From contig NZ_JARZAG010000033.1 in NCBI RefSeq assembly GCF_029892155.1, positions 1 to 64,000 of the forward strand: DNA of 64,000 bases, given 5' to 3'. The position numbers and the translations under genes are program-made. Source of the stretch: Kitasatospora sp. GAS204B (GTDB lineage: Bacteria > Actinomycetota > Actinomycetes > Streptomycetales > Streptomycetaceae). Numbering within the stretch: position 1 is the first letter of the stretch; the number at the start of each line of letters is the position of its first letter. Positions 40,323 to 48,750 of this stretch are shown here, one piece after another. The notes under the pieces are model-generated. The model was not told the origin of the DNA, ran no database searches, and worked only from the letters and a program-made list of their open reading frames with translations.

Positions 40323-42761
40323 TCAGCACAAGGCCTGCCGCACCTCCTCGGCCACCTTGCGGGCCACCGCCTCGGCGAGCGGTTCGCCCGCGGTGTCGGT
40401 GAGGTAGAACGCGTCCACCGCGTCCGCCCCCAGCGTGCTGACGTGCGCGGTGCGCACCCGCACCCGCGCCGCGTCCAGTGCCCGGCCGATCCGGTGCAGC
40501 AGGCCCGGGGCGTCGTGCGCGCGCACCTCCAGGACGGTCGCGGTGGCCGAGACGCCGCCGGGGGCCACCGTGACCACCGGCGGCGGGGTGCTGATCCCCG
40601 GGCGACGGGGCACCGCCGCGTCGCGCTCGGCCAGCCGGCGGCCGGGGTCCAGCGAGCCGTCCAGGGCCCGGCGCAGGTCGGCGCGGAGCCGGGTCGCCTC
40701 GGGCAGCTCGCCGAACTCGGCGGCCACCCGCCAGGCGAACAGCAGCACCGGTCCCGCACCGATCGGGTCCAGCTCGCGCAGGGTGAGCGAGCGGACGGTG
40801 AGCCGGTTCAGCGCGAGCACCCCGGCGACCGTGCCGAGCAGGCCGGGACGGTCCGGGATGGCCAGCGCCAGTTCCACGCCCATCGGCTCGCCCAGCGGCT
40901 CCCGGGGCGGCTCACCGGCCGCGCCCACGGCCGGCTCGACCAGCACGGCACGCAGCGTCAGGGACGGCTCGCCGGTCCGGGCCGCCTCCACCGCGAGCCG
41001 CTCCTCCTCGGCGGAGGCCGCGGCGAGCGGTTCGGCGACCGGACTCCCGGCCAGCACCACGGCCACCCGCTCCACCAGCCCGGTCACCAGCGAGGCCCGC
41101 CAGCTGCTCCAGGCGGCCGGCCCGGTCGCGGTGGCGTCCGCCTCGGTCAGCGCGTGCAGCAGTTCCAGGTGCTGGGCGGTGCCGACCACCTTGGCGAGCA
41201 TCTCGACGGTGGCCGGATCGTTCGGATCGCGCCGGGTCGCGGTGTCGATCAGCGTCAGGTGGTGGCGCACCAGCAGCGCCAGGGTCTCGGTGTCGTCCTG
41301 GTCGAAGCCCATCCGGGCGGCCACGTCGCGCACGATCACCTCACCGGCCTGCGAGTGGTCGCCCGGCCAGCCCTTGCCCAGGTCGTGCAGCAGCGCGGCG
41401 ACCAGCAGCAGGTCGGGGCGGGAGACCCGGCGGGTCATCGCGGCGGCCTTCACCGCGGTCTCCACCAAGTGCCGGTCCACCGTCCAGGTGTGCACCGCGT
41501 TGCGCTGAGGACGGCAGCGCACCCGCTCCCAGTCCGGCAGCAGCCGGGTGATCAGGCCCTCGGCCTCCAGCGCCTCCCAGACCGGCAGGCAGGCCTCCCC
41601 CGCGCCCAGCAGGGTGATCAGCTGCTCGCGCGCCTCGTCGGGCCAGGGCACCGGCAGCGGCTTGGTCTCGGTGGCCAGTCGGCGCACCGTGGCGTACCCG
41701 ACCACCAGCCCGGCCTGCGCGGCGGCGGCCGCCGCGCGCAGCGCCAGCACGGGGTCGGCCGCCGGACGCGCGCCCTGCGCGAGCACCGCCTCGCCGTCCT
41801 GCTCGACCACGCCCTCGGCCAGCGGCCGGCGGGCCACCAGGCCGCGGGCCACCGCGTCCGCGCCGCCCGACCGGCCCGCGCCGCCCAGGCCGAAGCGGAA
41901 CGGACGCCGGCCGCGGGAGCCGCGCGCCGCCAGCAGCCGGTCGACGGCCCGCCAGGTCACGTCGCTCGCGTAGGAGACGGTCCGGGCCGCCTGGTAGACC
42001 TGGCGCAGCAGGGTGTCCGCGTCCAGCACGCCGAGGGCGCCGGCCACCCGGTCCTGTTCCTGCAACGCGAGCCGCTCGGTGGCCCGTCCGGTGGCCAGGT
42101 GCAGCGCGTCGCGCACGTCGCTGAGCCGGCGCTGGGCGGCGTCCAGGCCCTCCCGGGGCGCGTCGGCCAGCCAGGAGGCGGCGATCGCGTCGAGCGCGAC
42201 CACGTCGCGCAGGCCGCCGGCCGCCTCCTTCAGGTCGGGCTCCAGCAGGAAGGCCAACTGGCCGTGCCGCTCGGCCCGTTCACGACAGAGCGCGCGCAGC
42301 TCGGGCAGCCGCTCGGCGGCCTTGGCCCGCCAGTCGCCCAGCACCGCCGAGCGCAGCGCGCCGGTCAGCTCGGCGTCACCGGCGATGTGCCGGGCGTCCA
42401 GCAGGCCCAGCTGCGCCTTCAGGTCGGCGGCGGCCACCGCGCGCGCCTCGGCGGGCTTGCGCACCGCGTGGTCCAGGCCCACCCCGCTGTCCCAGACCGG
42501 GTACCAGAGCCGCTCGGCCAGCTCACCGACCGGGCCGCCGTCGTGCAGCAGCAGCAGGTCCAGGTCACTGCGCGGGGAGAGTTCGCCGCGCCCGTAGCCG
42601 CCGACGGCGACCAGCGCGACGCCGCCCCGGTCACCGCCCGCCGCGGCGAGCAGCGCGGCGAGCCAACGGTCCGTCAACTCGGCCAGCGCGCTGCGGCGTT
42701 CGCGTCCGACCAGGTCGGGGTTGGTGAACAGGTCGGTGCGGGCCGACTGGTAGTCAATCAT
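40323..42761 (-). CDS. glnD: PII uridylyl/adenylyltransferase GlnD
   Basis: Modifies the PII protein GlnK according to nitrogen status; in Streptomyces the modification of GlnK Tyr51 is adenylylation. 812 residues: nucleotidyltransferase domain with GGYGRGELSPRSDLDLLLL (about 55-73), a linker domain, HD phosphohydrolase domain (LLHDLGKGWPGDHSQAG, about 455-471) and two C-terminal ACT domains. ATG 42761 is chosen; a GTG one codon upstream is possible. Last gene of amtB-glnK-glnD. Confidence 0.95.
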   Translation of the reverse strand: MIDYQSARTDLFTNPDLVGRERRSALAELTDRWLAALLAAAGGDRGGVALVAVGGYGRGELSPRSDLDLLLLHDGGPVGELAERLWYPVWDSGVGLDHAVRKPAEARAVAAADLKAQLGLLDARHIAGDAELTGALRSAVLGDWRAKAAERLPELRALCRERAERHGQLAFLLEPDLKEAAGGLRDVVALDAIAASWLADAPREGLDAAQRRLSDVRDALHLATGRATERLALQEQDRVAGALGVLDADTLLRQVYQAARTVSYASDVTWRAVDRLLAARGSRGRRPFRFGLGGAGRSGGADAVARGLVARRPLAEGVVEQDGEAVLAQGARPAADPVLALRAAAAAAQAGLVVGYATVRRLATETKPLPVPWPDEAREQLITLLGAGEACLPVWEALEAEGLITRLLPDWERVRCRPQRNAVHTWTVDRHLVETAVKAAAMTRRVSRPDLLLVAALLHDLGKGWPGDHSQAGEVIVRDVAARMGFDQDDTETLALLVRHHLTLIDTATRRDPNDPATVEMLAKVVGTAQHLELLHALTEADATATGPAAWSSWRASLVTGLVERVAVVLAGSPVAEPLAAASAEEERLAVEAARTGEPSLTLRAVLVEPAVGAAGEPPREPLGEPMGVELALAIPDRPGLLGTVAGVLALNRLTVRSLTLRELDPIGAGPVLLFAWRVAAEFGELPEATRLRADLRRALDGSLDPGRRLAERDAAVPRRPGISTPPPVVTVAPGGVSATATVLEVRAHDAPGLLHRIGRALDAARVRVRTAHVSTLGADAVDAFYLTDTAGEPLAEAVARKVAEEVRQALC

Positions 42762-42831
42762 CACGGCGACTCCGTGGAACGGGCGAGCGGACCCGCGACG
42801 GGCTGGTCGCGGGTCCGCTGCTGCGTGAGGG

Positions 42832-43170
42832 TCAGAGCGCGTCGGGCCCGCGCTCGCCGGTCCGTACCCGGACCACGGTGTCCACCGGGACACTCCAGAC
42901 CTTGCCGTCGCCGATCCGCCCGGTGCGGGCGGACTTGACCAGGACCTCGATCACTTCCTCGGCGTCGGCGTCCTCGACCAGCACCTCTATCCGGACCTTC
43001 GGCACCAGGTCGACGGTGTACTCCGCGCCCCGGTAGACCTCGGTGTGACCGCGCTGGCGGCCGTAGCCGCTGGCCTCGGTGACGGTCAGGCCCTGGACTC
43101 CGAAGGCCTGCAGCGCGTCCTTGACCGACTCCAGCTGGTGGGGCTTCACGACTGCGGTGATCAGCTTCAT
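42832..43170 (-). CDS. glnK: PII nitrogen regulatory protein GlnK
   Basis: 112-residue trimeric signal protein that binds ATP/ADP and 2-oxoglutarate and plugs AmtB. The modified Tyr51 is in the T-loop (EVYRGAEYTVDLVPK). The C-terminal signature TGRIGDGKVWS is intact. Its ATG overlaps the amtB stop by 4 bp. GlnD, its modifying enzyme, follows after 70 bp. Confidence 0.97.
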   Translation of the reverse strand: MKLITAVVKPHQLESVKDALQAFGVQGLTVTEASGYGRQRGHTEVYRGAEYTVDLVPKVRIEVLVEDADAEEVIEVLVKSARTGRIGDGKVWSVPVDTVVRVRTGERGPDAL

Positions 43171-44555
43171 CGGGCGTCGACCTCGGTCTTCTCGGAGCTC
43201 TTGTCAGTGACTTTCCCGGGGGCTGTCCCAGCGGATCCCCCAGTGGCTGCCCCAGGTGCTGTCCCGGCGGCCGCAGGAGTGCTCAGCGCCCGGGCGAGGC
43301 TGGCCCCCACCGCGCTGAAGTCGTAGGCGGTCTCGGCGTGTTCGGCCTGGTCGATGCCGGCCAGCTCGACCTCCTCGGCGACCCGGAAGCCGATCGTCTT
43401 CTGGATCGCCTGGCCGAGCAACCAGGAGAGCACGAAGGAGTAGACCGCGACCACGGCCACGCCGATCGCCTGCTTGCCGAGCTGACTGAAACCGCCGCCG
43501 TAGAAGAGACCCTTGGCCGTCTGGCCCACGTGGCCGGTGGCGAAGAGGCCGATCAGCACCGAGCCGATCGCCCCGCCGACCGCGTGCACGCCCACCACGT
43601 CGAGCGAGTCGTCGAAGCCGAGCCGGTACTTGAGGCTGATCGCCGCCGCGCAGACGGCGCCGGCGATCAAGCCGATGGCGATCGCGCCGAGCATCGAGAC
43701 CGAGCCACAGGCCGGGGTGATGGCGACCAGGCCGGCCACCGCACCGGAGGCGGCGCCGAGCGAGGTGAAGGCGCCGTGCCTGAGCTTCTCGTAGGCCAGC
43801 CAGCCGAGCATCGCGGCGGCGGTGGCGACCTGGGTGTTCATGAAGGCCATGCCGGCCACGCCGTTGGCGGCCAGCGCCGAGCCGGCGTTGAAGCCGAACC
43901 AGCCGAACCAGAGCAGCCCGGAGCCGAGCATCACCAGCGGCAGGCTGTGCGGGCGCATCGGGTCCTTCTTGAAGCCGACCCGCTTGCCCAGCACCAGGCA
44001 GAGCGCGAGACCCGCGACACCGGCGTTGATGTGCACGGCGGTCCCGCCGGCGAAGTCGATCACGCCCAGGTGGTCGACCAGCCAGCCGCCGTGGCCGTTG
44101 TCGCTGAAGAAGACCCAGTGCGCGACCGGGAAGTAGACCACGGTCACCCAGAGCGCCACGAACAGCGACCAGGCGGTGAACTTGGCCCGGTCCGCGATCG
44201 CGCCGCTGATCAGCGCCGGGGTGATCACCGCGAACATCAACTGGAAGGCGGCGAAGGCGGTGACCGGGATCGAGCCGTTCAGGTCGTTCAGACCGATCCC
44301 GCGCATCCCGAGGTGGTCGAGGTTTCCGATCAGGCCGGCGCCGGCGTCCTTGCCGAAGCTCAGGGTGTAGCCGTAGAGCACCCAGAGCACGCTGACGATC
44401 GCCAGCGCGATGAAGCTCATGACCAGCATGTTGAGCGTGCTCTTGACCCTGACCATGCCTCCGTAGAAGAAGGCCAGGCCCGGGGTCATCAACATGACCA
44501 GGGCCGCACTGATGAGCACGAAGGCGGTATCGCCCGCGCTGAAGCCGTCCGGCAT
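43167..44555 (-). CDS. amtB: Ammonium transporter AmtB
   Basis: 462 residues with eleven predicted membrane helices. The pore twin-histidine positions are kept in GGTAVHINAGVAG and VGVHAVGGAIGSVL. A Pro/Ala/Gly/Thr-rich cytoplasmic tail (about 430-462) is longer than in enteric AmtB. ATG 44555 has GGAGGAGA upstream. A four-part GlnR-like box lies about 95-135 bp upstream, so the operon is probably induced on nitrogen limitation. Confidence 0.96.
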   Translation of the reverse strand: MPDGFSAGDTAFVLISAALVMLMTPGLAFFYGGMVRVKSTLNMLVMSFIALAIVSVLWVLYGYTLSFGKDAGAGLIGNLDHLGMRGIGLNDLNGSIPVTAFAAFQLMFAVITPALISGAIADRAKFTAWSLFVALWVTVVYFPVAHWVFFSDNGHGGWLVDHLGVIDFAGGTAVHINAGVAGLALCLVLGKRVGFKKDPMRPHSLPLVMLGSGLLWFGWFGFNAGSALAANGVAGMAFMNTQVATAAAMLGWLAYEKLRHGAFTSLGAASGAVAGLVAITPACGSVSMLGAIAIGLIAGAVCAAAISLKYRLGFDDSLDVVGVHAVGGAIGSVLIGLFATGHVGQTAKGLFYGGGFSQLGKQAIGVAVVAVYSFVLSWLLGQAIQKTIGFRVAEEVELAGIDQAEHAETAYDFSAVGASLARALSTPAAAGTAPGAATGGSAGTAPGKVTDKSSEKTEVDAR

Positions 44556-44650
44556 CGGCGTCTCCTCCAGATGTCCGCCGCGCCACCCTCGGGATCCCTG
44601 TCCCGTGCCACCCGGGGTGTCGGCGATGAAGAGGAGAGTGCCGAAAGCGG

Positions 44651-44688
44651 GTTTCGGCCAGTGCGGCTCGGTGTTTCGCCGTCGTGAC
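44651..44688 (-). promoter_or_regulatory. GlnR-binding-site-like element upstream of amtB
   Basis: Read on the minus strand: GTCAC, 6 nt, GAAAC, 6 nt, CCGCA, 6 nt, GAAAC. This matches the published GlnR a-b-a-b arrangement (gTnAC-n6-GaAAC repeated), with three of four sub-sites good and the second a-site degenerate. amtB-glnK-glnD is a known GlnR target in S. coelicolor. Direct binding here is inference. Confidence 0.7.
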
Positions 44689-44816
44689 GCCGCCGACGCA
44701 CCGGTTACGGGTACGTGAACTACGGCCGTGCCATGACAGGCCGTGAGGTACCGTACCGCCGCACAACACCCGGGGTGCGCAGGCGATCACCCCGGGTCCA
44801 CCGAAAGGGTGAACGT

Positions 44817-46274
44817 TCAGACCGCCTCGTACTCCGGGATCTGATCCACCACCAGCTCGGCCAGCCGGTTGACGGCCCCGACCGAGCGGTAGTCCCGGCT
44901 GGCCGCCGCCGAGGTCTTGCGGACCCGGGTGTTGAGCCGCTCCGAGCGCACCTTCCCGGCGATGTCCACCGCCTCCTCGGCCACCGCAGCGGCCTGCTCC
45001 GGCTCGCCGCGCAGCAGGTGCACGCTGGCCATGCCGACCAGGTTGAAGGCGTAGGACCGGGTGTGGTTCTCCTTGTCCGCGCGGAACAGGTCCACTGCGG
45101 TGGCCATCACCGGCTCGGCCATCGAGGCGTACCGCGGGCTGCGCGAGGAGTGGTAGGCGAGGTCCCGGAAGGAGTGCGCGTTCTCCGCGTAGAGCTCCGC
45201 CTTGGAGAAGAACCGCAGCCAGTTGGGGTCCTGCTCGATCGGCCCGGCATCGGTGAAGGTGTCCTCGGCCAGCCGGACCGCGCGGGCGCAGCGGTTGACC
45301 TCGCCGATGTTGGAGTACGCCCGCGCCTCCATCGCGTAGAGCAGCGCCTGCTGGCGCGGCGGGGCGGTGTCCCGGCTGCCGTACTGGGCCAGGTGGATCA
45401 GCTCCAGCGCGTCCTCGCCGCGGTTCAGGTGGATCATCTGGCGGCTCATGTCGGTGAGGATCAGCGCGCCGAACGGACGGTCACCGGCCTCCTTGGCCGC
45501 GTGCAGCGCCAGCACGTAGTACTTCTGCGCGCTCGGGTGCATGCCCACGTCGTAGGACATCCAGCCGGCCAGGTGGGCGAGTTCGGCGGTCAGCCGGAAG
45601 AGCCGCTGGGTCACCTGCGGCGGGTAGGTCTCCTGCAGCAGGTCGGTGACCTCGTGCAACTGGCCGACCACCGCCTTGCGGCGCAGGCCGCCGCCGTTCT
45701 GCGCGTCCCACTGGCGGAACATCACGGTGGTCTGCTCGAGCAACTGGAGCTCCGGCTCGGAAAGCCGCCCGGTGTAGGGCTCGCCGCCGTTGGCCGCCGC
45801 CAGGATCGGGGTGGGCGAGCCGCCCGGACCCGGGGTGAGCCAGCGCTGCATCGGCTCGATCAGTGCGGCGCCGGCCGTCAGCGCCAGCGAAGTGCCCAGG
45901 AAGCCACGGCGGTTGAGCATCAGGTCGCTGCGCGAGTACTCGCTGATCAGCTGCACCGTCTGCGGCCCGCTCCACGGCAGGTCGACCCCGCCGCCGGCCA
46001 CCGTGGAGACCGGGACGGCGGCGCGCAGGCCCAGGTCCTCGACCGCGACCACCGAGCCGAACCGCTCCGAGAAGAGGTCCGCCATGATCTTCGGGATCGG
46101 CTCGCGCGGTTGCTCGCCGTCCAGCCAGCGCCGCACCCGGGAGGTGTCGGTGCTGACGTGGTGCGCACCCAGCGTGCGGGCCTGGCGGTTGACCTGTCGG
46201 GCGAACTCGCCCTTGGACCAGCCGCTGCGGGCGAACCACGCCGTCAGTTTCTCGTTGGGCTGCTTCTCTGCCAT
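44817..46274 (-). CDS. nsdA: NsdA, negative regulator of differentiation
   Basis: 485 residues. An N-terminal helix-turn-helix-like part (WFARSGWSKGEFARQVNRQA, about 11-30, then a short arginine-rich segment with RRWLDGEQP) is followed by a long helical repeat region of TPR type. NsdA disruption in S. coelicolor increases sporulation and actinorhodin production, and the gene lies next to amtB there too. ATG 46274 has AGGGGTGG upstream. The target or partner is unknown. Confidence 0.92.
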   Translation of the reverse strand: MAEKQPNEKLTAWFARSGWSKGEFARQVNRQARTLGAHHVSTDTSRVRRWLDGEQPREPIPKIMADLFSERFGSVVAVEDLGLRAAVPVSTVAGGGVDLPWSGPQTVQLISEYSRSDLMLNRRGFLGTSLALTAGAALIEPMQRWLTPGPGGSPTPILAAANGGEPYTGRLSEPELQLLEQTTVMFRQWDAQNGGGLRRKAVVGQLHEVTDLLQETYPPQVTQRLFRLTAELAHLAGWMSYDVGMHPSAQKYYVLALHAAKEAGDRPFGALILTDMSRQMIHLNRGEDALELIHLAQYGSRDTAPPRQQALLYAMEARAYSNIGEVNRCARAVRLAEDTFTDAGPIEQDPNWLRFFSKAELYAENAHSFRDLAYHSSRSPRYASMAEPVMATAVDLFRADKENHTRSYAFNLVGMASVHLLRGEPEQAAAVAEEAVDIAGKVRSERLNTRVRKTSAAASRDYRSVGAVNRLAELVVDQIPEYEAV

Positions 46275-46622
46275 TGAGGGTCCACCCCTGTCCGCGCGAC
46301 CCCGCTCGGAGGTCTGCTCGTCTTCCCGCCCGCGCACCCAATGCCCTGGTCCGCGTGCTGAACGTAACCTGCCATGAGCCGTCCGGGGGATGGCTCGCCG
46401 GGAATCGCCACCATTCGCCACCCCCCGCAGTGGATCCGCGAGCCCGCCACCGGCGCTTCACTGGTAGCCGGACCCGCCCCGGCCCCGCCTGGCCGACGAA
46501 AACATTCAACGGCGCGCTCTGCCCGCCGCGCGCCGCCAAGCGAGAACGTACGCCGGACGCGAGAATTTGACGGTGCGTCACAATCCCGTAACCGCCGGCA
46601 ACCGAATTCTGTTGGGGGAGGC
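46275..46622. promoter_or_regulatory. Divergent control region between nsdA and the prim-pol-like gene
   Basis: 348 bp without a gene. It becomes AT-richer from about 46500. A possible plus-strand promoter is TTGACG (46567-46572), a 16-bp spacer and TAACCG (46589-46594), 29 bp before the start at 46623. GTCAC-n6-GTAAC (46577-46592) resembles half of a GlnR box but overlaps this promoter and is weak. Confidence 0.4.
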
Positions 46623-47351
46623 ATGGACAACCTGTTCGGCGATCTGAGGTTCGGCTCGCGCCGCCGTACCCGCGCCACTGCGTGCCGGGCCGCGGCCGAG
46701 TACGCCGGGCGCTGGGGCTGGACGGTCGCCCTCGGCGGCTCGCCGGCTCGCGCCGGGTCCGCCGCCCGGCTGCGGCCCGACGGCGGCTGCGCCTGCGGCC
46801 GCCCGCGCTGCGCCGCGCCAGGACTGCATCCACCGCTCGGCGCCCCGGGTCCCGAACTGCCCGCCGGCGCCGCCGCGCCCGAAGCCCGCGCGCTGTGGGA
46901 CGGCGATCCGCAGGCCAGCGTGCTGCTACCGACCGGCCGCGGCTTCGACGTGCTGGACGTGCCCGAGCCGGCCGGGCTGCGCGCCCTGGTCCGGCTGGAG
47001 CGGATGGGCACCCAGGTCGGCCCGGTGCTCGCGGCGCCGACCGGCCGGCTGCTCTTCTTCGTGGCCCGCGGCACCGCCGAGAAACTGCCCGACCTGCTCT
47101 ACCGGATGGGCTGGGACGACGCGGCGCTCGACCTCGGCTGCCACGGCGAGGGCGCCTACCTGGCCGCGCCGCCCACCGTGCTGCCGGGCCTGGGGCCGGT
47201 GCGCTGGCTGCGGCACCCCTGCCGGGAGAGCGCGGCCCGCCCGCCGGAGGCCCGGCTGCTGCTCGGCACCCTCGCCTACGCCTGCCACCGCGGCCGGGAG
47301 CGGGCGGTGGCGGCCCAACCGATGATGCAGTCGGCCTGGCTGGCCTCCTGA
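46623..47351 (+). CDS. Prim-pol-like protein (truncated bifunctional DNA primase/polymerase N-terminal domain)
   Basis: 242 residues, cytoplasmic. It begins MDNLFGDLRF after a GGGGGAGG ribosome binding site. A cysteine-containing element (CACGRPRCAAPGLHPP, about 57-72) resembles the zinc-like element of prim-pol domains. The second half has the pattern FDVLDVPEP...GPVLAAP...LFFVARGT seen also in the 2123-2611 protein. No helicase domain follows. A homologue occupies the same place next to nsdA in other Streptomyces. Function unknown. Confidence 0.82.
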   Translation: MDNLFGDLRFGSRRRTRATACRAAAEYAGRWGWTVALGGSPARAGSAARLRPDGGCACGRPRCAAPGLHPPLGAPGPELPAGAAAPEARALWDGDPQASVLLPTGRGFDVLDVPEPAGLRALVRLERMGTQVGPVLAAPTGRLLFFVARGTAEKLPDLLYRMGWDDAALDLGCHGEGAYLAAPPTVLPGLGPVRWLRHPCRESAARPPEARLLLGTLAYACHRGRERAVAAQPMMQSAWLAS

Positions 47352-47370
47352 GACCGGCGCCACGAGCAGC

Positions 47371-47431
47371 CCGGCGCCCTCAGGCCCCGGCGCCTGAAAG
47401 CCCGGCGCCCTGAAAACCGGCGCCCTGAAAA
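47371..47431. repeat. Degenerate CCGGCGCC repeats after the prim-pol-like gene
   Basis: CCGGCGCC units recur every 15-16 bp. The last two, CCGGCGCCCTGAAAA at 47402-47416 and 47417-47431, are perfect tandem copies. They lie between two convergent genes. Each unit contains the palindrome GGCGCC, so several alternative small hairpins can form; a terminator role is possible. Confidence 0.7.
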
Positions 47432-47484
47432 CCACTGGGCGCCCTCCCCGGTGGGAAGGACGCCCCGGCGGAGCCGACCGGCGG

Positions 47485-48702
47485 TCAGTCGCCAATCAGC
47501 GCGTCGACGAACGCACCCGGCTCGAACGGCGCCAGGTCGTCGGCGCCCTCGCCCAGGCCGATCAGCTTGACCGGCACGCCCAGCTCACGCTGCACCGCGA
47601 CCACGATGCCGCCCTTCGCGGTGCCGTCCAGCTTGGTCAGCACGATGCCGGTGATGTCCACCACCTCGGCGAAGACCCGGGCCTGCACCAGGCCGTTCTG
47701 CCCGGTGGTGGCGTCCAGCACCAGCAGCACCTCGTCCACCGGGCCGTGCTTCTCGACCACCCGCTTGACCTTGCCGAGCTCGTCCATCAGGCCGGTCTTG
47801 GTGTGCAGCCGGCCCGCGGTGTCGATCAGCACGGTGTCGGCGCCCTCGGCGATCGCCTCCTTGACCGCGTCGAACGCGACCGAGGCCGGGTCGCCGCCCT
47901 CGGGCCCGCGGACGGTGCGCGCACCGACCCGCTCGCCCCAGGTCTGCAGCTGGTCGGCGGCGGCGGCGCGGAAGGTGTCGGCGGCGCCGAGCACCACCGT
48001 GCGGCCGTCGGCCACCAGCACCCGGCCGAGCTTGCCGGAGGTGGTGGTCTTGCCGACGCCGTTGACACCGACCACCAGGACCACCGCCGGGCGGCCGTCC
48101 TCGTGCTTGGCGGTCTTCAGCGTGCGGTCGGCCTCGGTGCCGATCAGCGCGACCAGCTCCTCCTGCAGCAGCGCGCGCAGCTCGGCCGGGGTGCGGGTGC
48201 CGAGCACCTTGACCCGGGTGCGCAGCCGTTCGACCAGCTCCTGGGTCGGGGCCACGCCGACGTCCGCCGTGAGCAGGGTCTCCTCGATCTCCTCCCAGGT
48301 GTCCTCGTCCAGCCGGTCCCGGGAGAGCAGGGCCAGCAGGCCCTTGCCGATCGAGTTCTGCGAACGCGACAGCCGCGAGCGCAGCCGGACCAGCCGGCCG
48401 GCGGTCGGCTCCGGCACCTCGACGGCGGGCGCCTCGACGGCCTGCTCGGCCTCGACCGCCTCGACGGCCCCCGCTGTCTCGACGGAGTCGGGGAGCTGGA
48501 CCTCCTCGATGGTCTGCACCGGCGCCTCGCGCGGCGGCGCGGCCTCGTCACCGACCTGCGGCTCGCTCGGGGTCGTCGGCGCGACGGTGGTCGGGCGCTC
48601 GACCGGGGGCAGTTCCTTACGTCGTCTGCCGCTGACGACGAGGCCGGTGACCGCTCCGATGGCGACCACGGCGATGACTACGGCAAGGATCACGTATTCC
48701 AT
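47485..48702 (-). CDS. ftsY: Signal recognition particle receptor FtsY
   Basis: 405 residues. Unlike E. coli FtsY it has a true N-terminal membrane anchor (about 4-23), then an acidic Val/Glu/Pro linker (about 30-100). The NG domain follows with GVNGVGKTTT (about 213-222), DTAGRLHTKTGLMDEL and TKLDGTAKGG. Partner of Ffh (38669-40234). No strong ribosome binding site precedes ATG 48702. It lies 48 bp after smc, as in S. coelicolor. Confidence 0.96.
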   Translation of the reverse strand: MEYVILAVVIAVVAIGAVTGLVVSGRRRKELPPVERPTTVAPTTPSEPQVGDEAAPPREAPVQTIEEVQLPDSVETAGAVEAVEAEQAVEAPAVEVPEPTAGRLVRLRSRLSRSQNSIGKGLLALLSRDRLDEDTWEEIEETLLTADVGVAPTQELVERLRTRVKVLGTRTPAELRALLQEELVALIGTEADRTLKTAKHEDGRPAVVLVVGVNGVGKTTTSGKLGRVLVADGRTVVLGAADTFRAAAADQLQTWGERVGARTVRGPEGGDPASVAFDAVKEAIAEGADTVLIDTAGRLHTKTGLMDELGKVKRVVEKHGPVDEVLLVLDATTGQNGLVQARVFAEVVDITGIVLTKLDGTAKGGIVVAVQRELGVPVKLIGLGEGADDLAPFEPGAFVDALIGD

Positions 48703-48750
48703 AACTCACCCAGTATCGGTGACACCGGGCCCCAGCGGCGGCAACCGTGC

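Noticed and set aside
39801..42938. 1045-codon plus-strand open frame opposite ffh and glnD
   Set aside because: Antisense to two certain genes, with no recognisable domain.
46577..46592. GTCAC-n6-GTAAC as a GlnR half site upstream of the prim-pol-like gene
   Set aside because: Only two of four sub-sites and the second is not GAAAC; it also overlaps a promoter-like sequence. Too weak to claim.
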